64,000 bases of DNA from CATQHS01 sp965203375 (lineage in GTDB: Bacteria; Actinomycetota; Acidimicrobiia; Acidimicrobiales; Aldehydirespiratoraceae). Below the pieces are notes generated by a model. That model was not told where the DNA came from and ran no database searches. It was given only the letters and a program-made list of their open reading frames with translations. The position numbers and the translations under genes are program-made. Below are positions 24,443 to 32,202 of the stretch, one piece after another. The first letter of the stretch is position 1, and every line of letters starts with the position of its first letter. The DNA lies in contig OZ241886.1 in assembly GCA_965203375.1 (NCBI GenBank), positions 3,596,001 through 3,660,000 on the forward strand, read 5' to 3'.

Positions 24443-25681
24443 TCAGGGGCGGTTGAGGGCGGCGTGGGCGGCGGCTGCTACCAGCAGGGGCAGCGAGAGG
24501 GAGGCCAGCATCAGGGTTTCCAGGGGGAGCCAGCGCAGCAGCAGGCTGACCACGGCCGACAGGAGCGCGGCCGAGCCCAGCAGGGCGGCTCGGAAGACGC
24601 CGATGCCCCAGCCGGACTGGGGGGGCAGGGCCCCCACCAGCATGGCGTTGGCCACCGGCAGCACCGATACGGCGATCCCCACGAAGGGCACCAGCAGCCA
24701 CACGCCCCAGTCGGCCGGGGCGGCCAGCATGGGCACGCCCAATCCCGAGGTGACCAGCATCATGAGCCGGGCCGTCCACAGTCCGCCGTAGCGGTCGTAC
24801 AGGGCGCCGCCCACCAGCTTCACCCCGGCCGACAGCACCCGGCCCGCGGCGATCAAACTCACCGTCAGCCCGAGGTGGATGCCCCGGTCCACGAAGTAGA
24901 CGGGGGCGAAGCCGATCACCACGTAGTGCATGGACACGCCCCCGAAGCTGGCCAGCCCGGACAGGCGCAGCACCCGCATCCGGGCGTACTGGCGGATCTG
25001 GGCCCAGAGCGGGGGCAGGGCCGGGTCGCGGTCGGGCTCGGGCCAGCCCGGCGTCCACAACACCGCCGCCAGCGCGGGCAGGGCGCAGGCGTAGAACACC
25101 CAGCGCCAGTTGCCGGCGCCCACGTTGCCGGTGAGGGCGGCCGCGGCCAGCCCGAAGGAGTAGGCCAGCCCGTAGGCGGCGATGGCCTTGCCCACCGCGG
25201 CGGGATACAGGCGGGCCACCACCGCCAGCGCGGGCGGGAAGAAGATGCCGAAGGCGACGCCGAGCAGGGCCTGGCCGGCCAGCAGCGGCCAGAACGACGG
25301 CGCCGCCCCCGACAGGACCATGCCCCCGGCCAGGCAGGCGGCGGCCGAGCGCACCAGGGCCCGGTCGGTGAGCCGGCGGCTGGCCGCCCCGCCGATGAGG
25401 TTGAAGGAGGCGATGCCGGCGGCCACCGCGGCCAGGATGGCGGCCTGGTGGGACTCGTCCAGCCCCAGGTCGACCCGCACCAGCGGGAACAGCGGGGAGA
25501 TCATGGTCTCGGACCCGCCCAGGATGAAATACAGCGCGAACAGATAGCCGAACGGGACCCACCGCCGGCCCGATCCGCCGCCGGGACCGGCGTCGTCCGG
25601 GCGGGAGCCAGCCGGGTCGGGACCGTCTGATCCAGCGCCGGGCGGGTCGGGCTCGCCGGGGCCCGGGGCGGGGGGGCTCAA
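24443..25681 (-). CDS. Major facilitator superfamily transporter
   Basis: A 412-residue protein with about twelve hydrophobic segments (for example FGYLFALYFILGGSETMISP and LLVPFVGIAVSVLPVANAML). It is the last gene of the peptide-transport operon. The start is taken as TTG at 25681, which overlaps the ATPase stop in TTGA; no ATG or GTG is available in frame nearby, so the start is tentative. The first 38 residues are a Pro/Gly-rich cytosolic leader. The substrate is unknown; an exporter or a second uptake route coupled to peptide use is possible. A relic of its 3' end lies at 23503-23590. Confidence 0.82.
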   Translation of the reverse strand: MSPPAPGPGEPDPPGAGSDGPDPAGSRPDDAGPGGGSGRRWVPFGYLFALYFILGGSETMISPLFPLVRVDLGLDESHQAAILAAVAAGIASFNLIGGAASRRLTDRALVRSAAACLAGGMVLSGAAPSFWPLLAGQALLGVAFGIFFPPALAVVARLYPAAVGKAIAAYGLAYSFGLAAAALTGNVGAGNWRWVFYACALPALAAVLWTPGWPEPDRDPALPPLWAQIRQYARMRVLRLSGLASFGGVSMHYVVIGFAPVYFVDRGIHLGLTVSLIAAGRVLSAGVKLVGGALYDRYGGLWTARLMMLVTSGLGVPMLAAPADWGVWLLVPFVGIAVSVLPVANAMLVGALPPQSGWGIGVFRAALLGSAALLSAVVSLLLRWLPLETLMLASLSLPLLVAAAAHAALNRP

Positions 25682-26730
25682 TTCACCCAGCAGGCAACGG
25701 CGTGGCCCGGCGAGCGCTCCTCCAGCGGGGGCCGGTCGGTGAAGCACTGCTCCACCGCCACCGGGCACCGGGTGTTGAACCGGCATCCGGCGGGCGGGTT
25801 CATGGGGCTGGGCAGGTCGCCGGTGAGAGGGGTGTGGGCGGTCCGGCTGGCCGGGTCCGGCACCGGGACGGCCGACAGCAGGGCCTGGGTGTAGGGGTGG
25901 ACGGCGTTCTCGTAGATGTCGGACCGGGACCCGATCTCCACCAGACGGCCCAGATACATGATGGCCACCCGGTCCGAGATGTGGCGGATCACGGCCAGGT
26001 TGTGGGAGATGAACAGGTAGGACAGGCCGACCTCGGCCTGCAGCTCCACCATCAGGTTCACGATCTGGGCCTGGATGGACACGTCCAAGGCCGAGGTGGC
26101 CTCGTCGGCCACCACGAACCCGGGCCGCAGAGCCAGGGCCCGGGCGATGACCGCTCGCTGGCGCTGGCCCCCCGAGAAGGCGTGGGGGTACTTGCCCGCG
26201 GCCCCGGCGGACAGGCCCACCATCTCCAGCAGCCCGACGACGGCCTCCTCCAGCTCCCGGCCCCGCAGCCGGGTGTGGACCAGGTAGGGCTCGGCCACGC
26301 TCTCGCCGATCTTGCGCTTGGGGTTGAGGGCCGAGTAAGGGTCCTGGAAGATCATCTGCATCTGATTGCGCATGGCCCGCCAGCGGGACCGGGACAGGTC
26401 GGTGACGTCCTCCCCCTTGAACAGGACCCGCCCGGCGACGGGGCGGACCGCCCCCAGCAGGGCCCGGCCCGCGGTGGACTTGCCGCAGCCGGACTCGCCC
26501 ACCAGCCCGACCGTCTCGCCGGGGCCCACCGCGATGTCGAAGTCGTCGAGGGCGTGCACGGTGCGGCGGCGGCTGCCCACCCGCTTGTGGTAGTGGACTG
26601 TGAGGCCCCGTCCCTCCACGATGGGGCCTTCGCCGCCGGGCTGAGCGCCGTCGCCGGGGCCGTTCGGGCCGCTGCCGCCACCGGAGTCGAGGACGGGGGC
26701 CGGGGCCGGGGAGTTCTGGGCGTCGGTCAC
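25678..26730 (-). CDS. Oligopeptide ABC transporter ATP-binding protein (DppF/OppF type)
   Basis: A 350-residue ABC ATPase with Walker A GESGCGKST (78-86), signature FSGGQRQR, Walker B FVVADEATSALD and the switch His in FISHNLAV. The C-terminal extension has the oligopeptide-type cysteine cluster CRFNTRCPVAVEQC. This type pairs with a DppD-like partner on the inner face of the membrane. The GTG start at 26730 overlaps the metalloprotease stop in GTGA, which fixes it; the upstream frame extension is not needed. Residues 1-37 are a Gly/Pro-rich leader unusual for the family. Confidence 0.92.
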   Translation of the reverse strand: MTDAQNSPAPAPVLDSGGGSGPNGPGDGAQPGGEGPIVEGRGLTVHYHKRVGSRRRTVHALDDFDIAVGPGETVGLVGESGCGKSTAGRALLGAVRPVAGRVLFKGEDVTDLSRSRWRAMRNQMQMIFQDPYSALNPKRKIGESVAEPYLVHTRLRGRELEEAVVGLLEMVGLSAGAAGKYPHAFSGGQRQRAVIARALALRPGFVVADEATSALDVSIQAQIVNLMVELQAEVGLSYLFISHNLAVIRHISDRVAIMYLGRLVEIGSRSDIYENAVHPYTQALLSAVPVPDPASRTAHTPLTGDLPSPMNPPAGCRFNTRCPVAVEQCFTDRPPLEERSPGHAVACWVN

Positions 26731-29117
26731 GATGAACCTGCCGATCCTGAGGGGGCGGACCCGGCGGCGGGGCGGTCGGCTCGGAGGGCCCGGGCCAGGA
26801 ACGAGGCCATCTGGGCCCGGGTGACCGAATCGCCGGGGCAGTAGCGCATGGGGCGGGCCGAACACCCCCTGGTGACCCCGGCGGTGAGGACGCCCTCCAC
26901 CTCGGCCGCGCCGGGGGCATGGGCGGGCACGTCGGTGAACGTTCCGGCCGGCTCGGCGACCGGCGAGATGCCCGAGAAGGCCCGGGCCAACAGCACGGCC
27001 ATGTCGCGCCGGATCAAGGGCTCGGAGGGCCGGAAGGTCCCGTCCGCATAGGGCTCGACCGCGCCCAGGGCGGCCAGCCGCTCCAGGTGGGGCCGGTACC
27101 AGGCGTCGGCGGGCACGTCGGTGAAGCGGGGCCTCGACCCGGTCGCGGCGCCGTCGGCGGAGGGGCCCAGCGCCCGGCTCAGAAAGGCCATCATCTGGGC
27201 TCGGGTCACCGGCCGGGACGGGCAGAACCGGTCGGGCCGGGCTGAGTCACAGCCCACCGTTATGCCCCGGGCGGCGATGATCTCAATGTTGGCCTCGTGG
27301 GCGCTGTCGTCGTCGTCGGAGAAGCGCCCGTCGTAGGCCGCCTCAGGCTCAGGCGAAGGCGCCGCCGCGCCGCGGCCGGGCCCCACCCGAACGGTGAAGC
27401 GGCCGCCCGACCGGCTCAGCACCTCGACGGCCGCTCCGCCCGCCTCGAACTTCTCGCCGGCCGGGTGGACGTGCCGGGTCCAGTCGCGGTGCGAGCTGCC
27501 CTCCTCGGCAGGCGGGAACGGCTGATTCCGCCATTCGTTCACCCGGTGCGTCACCCGGTACACCTCCACTCCCTCTTTGGGTATGGAGGAGTCGTAGCCG
27601 GTGGCCACCCGAGCGCCCAACATCGTGAAGATGCCGAAATCATCGCTGGGCAGAACCAGCATCTGAGTGCCGCCGAGACCCGGTGCCCTCAGCTCGTAGG
27701 TGCGGGCGGCGCCTCCGGGGTGAACGGCCACGTTGGCCGGGTCGATCCAGCCGGCCGCGTAGCGGTTGACGGCGACGGTGCCGCCGAGGTTCCCCAGGTT
27801 GCTCATCACGTCCATCGGGTTGTCGTACTCGCTGACAGTGCCCTCCGGCAGAAGGGTCTCGCCCCGGTGCTCGAAGCCGACCGACACCAGCACCTTCCCG
27901 CCGTACGAATGGGGGAATCCCACGGCGTGGCCCATCTCGTGGGCGACGAAGTAGAGCCACTGCGAACGCAGGTCCAGGCCCGACTCGGGGTCCAGCCCGT
28001 CCGGGCCAACCGGCCTCAGAGAGGAGGCGCTGGCCGCCACCAGAACAGAGGCGCCCCAGAACACCCCCAGGCCGTTGTCCTCGTCGGCCACGATCAGGCG
28101 GCGGTTGCCCGATCCGCCGCCAGCGGTGGAGGCCTCGGCGGCGGCTTTGTCGGAGCACCCGAACATGTCGGCGCCGGTCACCGCGCCGGCGTGGCGGAAC
28201 CGGGGCCGGTAGCGGCCGTCGGACAGCCAGCGGAAGTACGGGGTGAGCCTGTCGTTGAACAACGGCAGGATGACGCCGGCGTCCAGAGCCACGTCCCCGG
28301 CCGGGGTGTCGCAGAACCACACGTCCCAAGTCTCGTTGGCCAGGCTGTGCTCGCGGTGGGTCGGGAGATTGGAGATCAGGCCCAGAGGGTCGGACAGGTA
28401 CGGGTTGAACCGGCGCAGCCCCGACGGCCAGGGCCCCTCGAAGCGATTTCGGTAGTACTCGAACTCGACGAGGTTGGCGAGCCCGCCCAGCTCGGGGGGC
28501 AGCGGCCCGGTCAGCTCGTTCTCATAGAGGCTCATCTGAGTCAGGTTGGCGAGCCGGCCCAACTCGGCCGGGATAGGCCCCGTCAAGCGGTTGCGGCTGA
28601 GGTTCAAGACGACGAGATCGCTCAACCGGCCCAACTCGGCCGGAATGGGCCCCGACAGGCGGTTGGAGCTGAGGTTCAAGCTGAGCAGCCCGGTCAGCTT
28701 GCCCAGCCCGGGCGAGACGGGCCCGTCCAGACCGCGGGCCAAGAGATACAGGGCGTTCACGCGCCCGGACAGGGGGCTGATCTCCACGCCCCGCCAGGAC
28801 GAGAGGGGCGCGCCGGGGCCCCAGGCGCCGGGGCCGGGGTCGTCCAGGTCGCCGGGGTCGTCGAGGCGGGTGTAGAAGTCCCACAGGGCCTCGCAGTCCG
28901 CCCGCAGACCGGCCCGGCCGGCGGGCACCACCGTCGCTGAATCACACGGCGAGGCGGACTGGGCCCGGACAGGCGCGGCGGCGGTCAGGAGCGGGATCAC
29001 GGCCGCCACCAGAGCGGCCGCCGAGGCGATAGCCATCCGACGTGACATCGGGCCGCGTCCCGATCCCCTGGGCGGACCACAACCCGAGCGGGGACAGATC
29101 GCCCTCCGACGAGACAT
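26727..29117 (-). CDS. Secreted LRR-metalloprotease-SLH protein
   Basis: A 796-residue exported protein. A signal sequence follows a long basic n-region (hydrophobic core about 28-50, likely cleavage after RAQ). Plant-type leucine-rich repeats follow at about 119-235 (LNLSxNRLxGPIPAELGRL repeated). A zinc metalloprotease domain has HEMGHAVGFPH at 393-403, the metzincin-like HExxHxxGxxH. Three S-layer-homology segments fill about 615-785. The protein is probably anchored at the surface and cuts proteins or peptides. The start at 29117 is preferred because GGAGGG lies upstream; a partial duplicate start (MSRRMAI) is 69 bases downstream. It lies between the two ATPase genes of a peptide transporter. 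Confidence 0.88.
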   Translation of the reverse strand: MSRRRAICPRSGCGPPRGSGRGPMSRRMAIASAAALVAAVIPLLTAAAPVRAQSASPCDSATVVPAGRAGLRADCEALWDFYTRLDDPGDLDDPGPGAWGPGAPLSSWRGVEISPLSGRVNALYLLARGLDGPVSPGLGKLTGLLSLNLSSNRLSGPIPAELGRLSDLVVLNLSRNRLTGPIPAELGRLANLTQMSLYENELTGPLPPELGGLANLVEFEYYRNRFEGPWPSGLRRFNPYLSDPLGLISNLPTHREHSLANETWDVWFCDTPAGDVALDAGVILPLFNDRLTPYFRWLSDGRYRPRFRHAGAVTGADMFGCSDKAAAEASTAGGGSGNRRLIVADEDNGLGVFWGASVLVAASASSLRPVGPDGLDPESGLDLRSQWLYFVAHEMGHAVGFPHSYGGKVLVSVGFEHRGETLLPEGTVSEYDNPMDVMSNLGNLGGTVAVNRYAAGWIDPANVAVHPGGAARTYELRAPGLGGTQMLVLPSDDFGIFTMLGARVATGYDSSIPKEGVEVYRVTHRVNEWRNQPFPPAEEGSSHRDWTRHVHPAGEKFEAGGAAVEVLSRSGGRFTVRVGPGRGAAAPSPEPEAAYDGRFSDDDDSAHEANIEIIAARGITVGCDSARPDRFCPSRPVTRAQMMAFLSRALGPSADGAATGSRPRFTDVPADAWYRPHLERLAALGAVEPYADGTFRPSEPLIRRDMAVLLARAFSGISPVAEPAGTFTDVPAHAPGAAEVEGVLTAGVTRGCSARPMRYCPGDSVTRAQMASFLARALRADRPAAGSAPSGSAGSS

Positions 29118-29139
29118 CGGGGTGCGCCCTCCATCCGGC

Positions 29140-30141
29140 CTAGCGGGAGGGGGGGCGGTTGAAGCAGGCCACCCACCGGCGGTCGGCGAGCTGAACCAGC
29201 TCGGGCGGGTCCTGCCGGCAGCGGTCGGCGGACTCGGGGCAGCGGGGCTCGAAGGCGCAGCCGGCCGGGAGCCGGGCCCGGTCCAGGGGCTCGCCCGGTA
29301 TCCCCTCCAGCTCGTCGGCGTCCCGGTCCACCCGGGGCACCGACTGCAGCAGCCCCAGCGAGTACGGGTGCTGGGGCTCGGCGAACAGGTCGGCGATGGG
29401 GGCCCGCTCCACGATGCGGCCGGCGTACATCACCTGGACCCGGTCGCAGAACTGGGCCACCACCCCCAGGTCGTGGGTGATCATCAGCACCGACACGCCC
29501 AGCTCGGTGGACAGGTCGTGCAGCAAGGCGAGGACCTGGTCCTGGATGGTGACGTCCAACCCGGTGGTGGGCTCGTCGGCGATCAGCAGCTCCGGGTTGC
29601 AGGCCAGGGCGGTGGCGATCATCACCCGCTGGCGCATGCCCCCGGACAGCTCGAAGGCGTAGGACCGGAGCCGCTCGGCCGGGTTGGCGATGCCCACCAT
29701 GTCGAGCAACTCCAGGCAGCGGGCCCGCACCTCCCGGTGGCCCCGCAGCCCGGCCCGGCGGCGGAGCAGCTCCCGCAACTGGGCCCCCACCGTCTTGAGC
29801 GGGTTGAGCGACACCATCGGGTCCTGGAAGATCATGGCCACCTCGCGGCCCCGGACCTGGTTGGCCACGGTCGGGTCGAGCATGTCTCTGCCCTTCCAGC
29901 GCACCGAGCCCCGCACGAACCGCCCGGGCGGCAGGACCATGCCCAGCATGGCCAGCCCCATAACACTCTTGCCCGAGCCCGACTCGCCCACCACCCCCAG
30001 CCGCTCGTGGGAGCCGACGTTGAGGGTCAGGCCGTCGACTCCGTACACGGTGCCGTCCCGGGTGGGGAACCCGACGGTGAGGTCGGCTATCTCCAGCAGC
30101 CGGTCGGGGGCGCCGCTTGAGGCGGCGAAGTCGGCGGCCAT
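29140..30141 (-). CDS. Oligopeptide ABC transporter ATP-binding protein (DppD/OppD type)
   Basis: A 333-residue ABC ATPase. Walker A is GESGSGKS (52-59), the signature is LSGGMRQR, Walker B is LLIADEPTTGLD and the switch is MITHDLGV. The C-terminal oligopeptide motif CAFEPRCPESADRC is present. The ATG at 30141 shares one base with the permease stop (TGATG), so translation is coupled. It should energise peptide uptake with the DppF-like partner at 25678-26730. Confidence 0.93.
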   Translation of the reverse strand: MAADFAASSGAPDRLLEIADLTVGFPTRDGTVYGVDGLTLNVGSHERLGVVGESGSGKSVMGLAMLGMVLPPGRFVRGSVRWKGRDMLDPTVANQVRGREVAMIFQDPMVSLNPLKTVGAQLRELLRRRAGLRGHREVRARCLELLDMVGIANPAERLRSYAFELSGGMRQRVMIATALACNPELLIADEPTTGLDVTIQDQVLALLHDLSTELGVSVLMITHDLGVVAQFCDRVQVMYAGRIVERAPIADLFAEPQHPYSLGLLQSVPRVDRDADELEGIPGEPLDRARLPAGCAFEPRCPESADRCRQDPPELVQLADRRWVACFNRPPSR

Positions 30142-31139
30142 CACATGCCGGGCCGGTCGAGGATGATCTGCTCCCGCTCGGCCACGTCGTTGAAGGACTG
30201 GAGCCACAGCGACAGCAGGTTGACGCCAAGGACGGCGACGGCGATGGCCATCCCGGGGAAGGTGATCACCCACCAGGCGTTGGTGATGTAGTCCGAGCCC
30301 TGCTCGATCATCAGGCCCCACGAGGACTGGGGGGGCTGGACCCCGAAGCCCAAGAACGAGAAGGCCGACTCCGACAGGATGGCGGCGGCCAGCTCCAACA
30401 CGATGAGGGTGATGAGCGAGCCCACCAGGTTGGGGAGCAGGTGGCGCCTCATTATCCGGGGCGAGCGGGCGCCGCTCATCTCCGACGCCTCCACGAACAG
30501 CGACGTTCGCAGCGTGAACACCAGGTTTCGGGTGACCCGGGTGAACACCATCCACCCCGACATGGTGATGACGACGATGACCACCCAGACGCTGGGGCCG
30601 AAGACGACCACGAATATCAGCCCGGCCAGCACGCCCGGGAAGGCCATCTGGACGTCGGCCACCGAGGAGATGGCGGTGTCGACCCAGCCGCTGAAGTAGC
30701 CGGCCATCAGGCCCAGCAGGGTCCCGATCAGCGCGGCCAGGCCCACCGCGGCCAAGCCCACCAGCAGCGAGATGCGGGCCCCGTCGATGAGCCGGGCCAG
30801 CAGGTCGCGGCCCAACTGGTCGGTGCCGAGGGGGTGGGCCCAGGAGCCGCCCCAGCCCACCGGCGGCTTGAGGCGGTCGGGCAGGCTCTGCTGGGCCGGG
30901 TCGGGGATGAACGGGATCCACGGCCCGACGAGGGCGGTAAGCGCGAAGAGGCCGGTGACGACCACCCCGGCCATGCCCGCCTTGGACTTGAGCAGGTGCC
31001 GGCGCAGGTCGGCCAGGGTGCGGGGCTCTTCGGAGTCGGCGAGATCGGTCCCGGCGGGGTTGGTCTCGGTTAGGTCGGCGGCGGGGTTGGCTTCGGCCGG
31101 GGACTCCACGGCGGAGGCGTCGCCGGTCTCAGAGCTCAC
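30141..31139 (-). CDS. Oligopeptide ABC transporter permease (DppC/OppC type)
   Basis: A 332-residue inner-membrane permease. The first 45 residues are an acidic, repetitive Ala/Glu/Pro-rich cytosolic extension longer than usual. The rest has the family pattern: HPLGTDQLGRDLLARLIDGARISL, about six membrane helices, and the EAA-type loop around EASEMSGARSPRIMRRHLLPN that contacts the ATPases. The GTG start overlaps the upstream permease stop (GTGA at 31136-31139). Confidence 0.93.
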   Translation of the reverse strand: MSSETGDASAVESPAEANPAADLTETNPAGTDLADSEEPRTLADLRRHLLKSKAGMAGVVVTGLFALTALVGPWIPFIPDPAQQSLPDRLKPPVGWGGSWAHPLGTDQLGRDLLARLIDGARISLLVGLAAVGLAALIGTLLGLMAGYFSGWVDTAISSVADVQMAFPGVLAGLIFVVVFGPSVWVVIVVITMSGWMVFTRVTRNLVFTLRTSLFVEASEMSGARSPRIMRRHLLPNLVGSLITLIVLELAAAILSESAFSFLGFGVQPPQSSWGLMIEQGSDYITNAWWVITFPGMAIAVAVLGVNLLSLWLQSFNDVAEREQIILDRPGM

Positions 31140-32056
31140 AGCAGCTCCACTCGGGGGTCGATGACCCGGCGGAGGATGTCGATGGCCAGGTTGGTGAACA
31201 CCACCAGCCCGGCCAGCACCACCACCGTGGCCTGAATCAGGATCAGGTCCTTCTGCTCAATGGCGCTTAAAGCAGCCTCGCCCACCCCGGGCCAGGAGAA
31301 CACCTTCTCGATGACCACCGTGTAGCCGGTGAACATGCGGGTCATCTCCCAGCCGGTGAAGGTCACGAAGCTGGCGGCCACATTGCGGAAAACGTGATGC
31401 ACGATGGTGTAGGAGCGGGAGAACCCCCGGGACTGGGCGGTCACCGCGTAAGGCTGGCGCAGCTCTTCAACGATGGCCCGGCGCATCATCTGGGCCAGCC
31501 GCCCGGCGCTGGCCAGCCCGATCGCCACTGACGGCAGGATGATCGACGCCCAGCCCCGGGAGCCGAAGGTGGGCACCCAGTCGAACTGCACGGCGAAGAC
31601 GATGATCAGCAAGAAGCCGATCCAGAAGGGCGGGGCACTGATGAAGGCCATGGAGAAGCCCAGCACGGCGTGGTCGGGGAACCTCCTCTCCCGCCAAGCG
31701 GCCAGCATCCCCAGGGGCACGGCCAAGATCACGGTGACCACCACCGACCCGGCCACCAGCTTGAGGGTTTCCGGCAGACGCTCCCGCACAATCTCCGAGG
31801 CGGGCCGCTGCTGCCAGAACGACTCGCCCAAGTCGCCGGTGACCAGCCCGAAGGCGAACTCGCCATACTGCTCGATCAGCGGGCGATTGAGCCCGAGCTG
31901 CTCCCGGCGGGCCTCCCGCAGCTCCTCGGACGCCTCCAAGGGCAGCGACACCGCGGCCGGGTCGGTGAACACGTGGGTGGCCACGAACACCAGCGAGGTG
32001 ACCACGAACACGACCAGCGCAGCGGCGACCACGCGCCGGATCAGCCATCGAAGCAA
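31136..32056 (-). CDS. Oligopeptide ABC transporter permease (DppB/OppB type)
   Basis: A 306-residue permease starting MLRWLIRRVVAAALVVFVV. It has the DppB features ARREQLGLNRPLIEQYG, GDLGESF and the EAA loop TAQSRGFSRSYTIVHHVFRN. It is the first gene of the operon permease, permease, ATPase, metalloprotease, ATPase, MFS. No periplasmic binding protein gene is adjacent, which is unusual. Either it is encoded elsewhere or binding is provided by another secreted protein. Confidence 0.93.
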   Translation of the reverse strand: MLRWLIRRVVAAALVVFVVTSLVFVATHVFTDPAAVSLPLEASEELREARREQLGLNRPLIEQYGEFAFGLVTGDLGESFWQQRPASEIVRERLPETLKLVAGSVVVTVILAVPLGMLAAWRERRFPDHAVLGFSMAFISAPPFWIGFLLIIVFAVQFDWVPTFGSRGWASIILPSVAIGLASAGRLAQMMRRAIVEELRQPYAVTAQSRGFSRSYTIVHHVFRNVAASFVTFTGWEMTRMFTGYTVVIEKVFSWPGVGEAALSAIEQKDLILIQATVVVLAGLVVFTNLAIDILRRVIDPRVELL

Positions 32057-32202
32057 CGCAGCAGCCCCCTAGCGGGATTCGCCCGTGTCGTGCGAAACGC
32101 CGGATTCTACAACAGCCCCGCCGCGCCAGGCCAAAGCCAAGGCTGGGGATCGGGGCTGGGCGATGAGCTTGGAAGTTCGGGCTGGTAACAGGGCGGGGTG
32201 GT

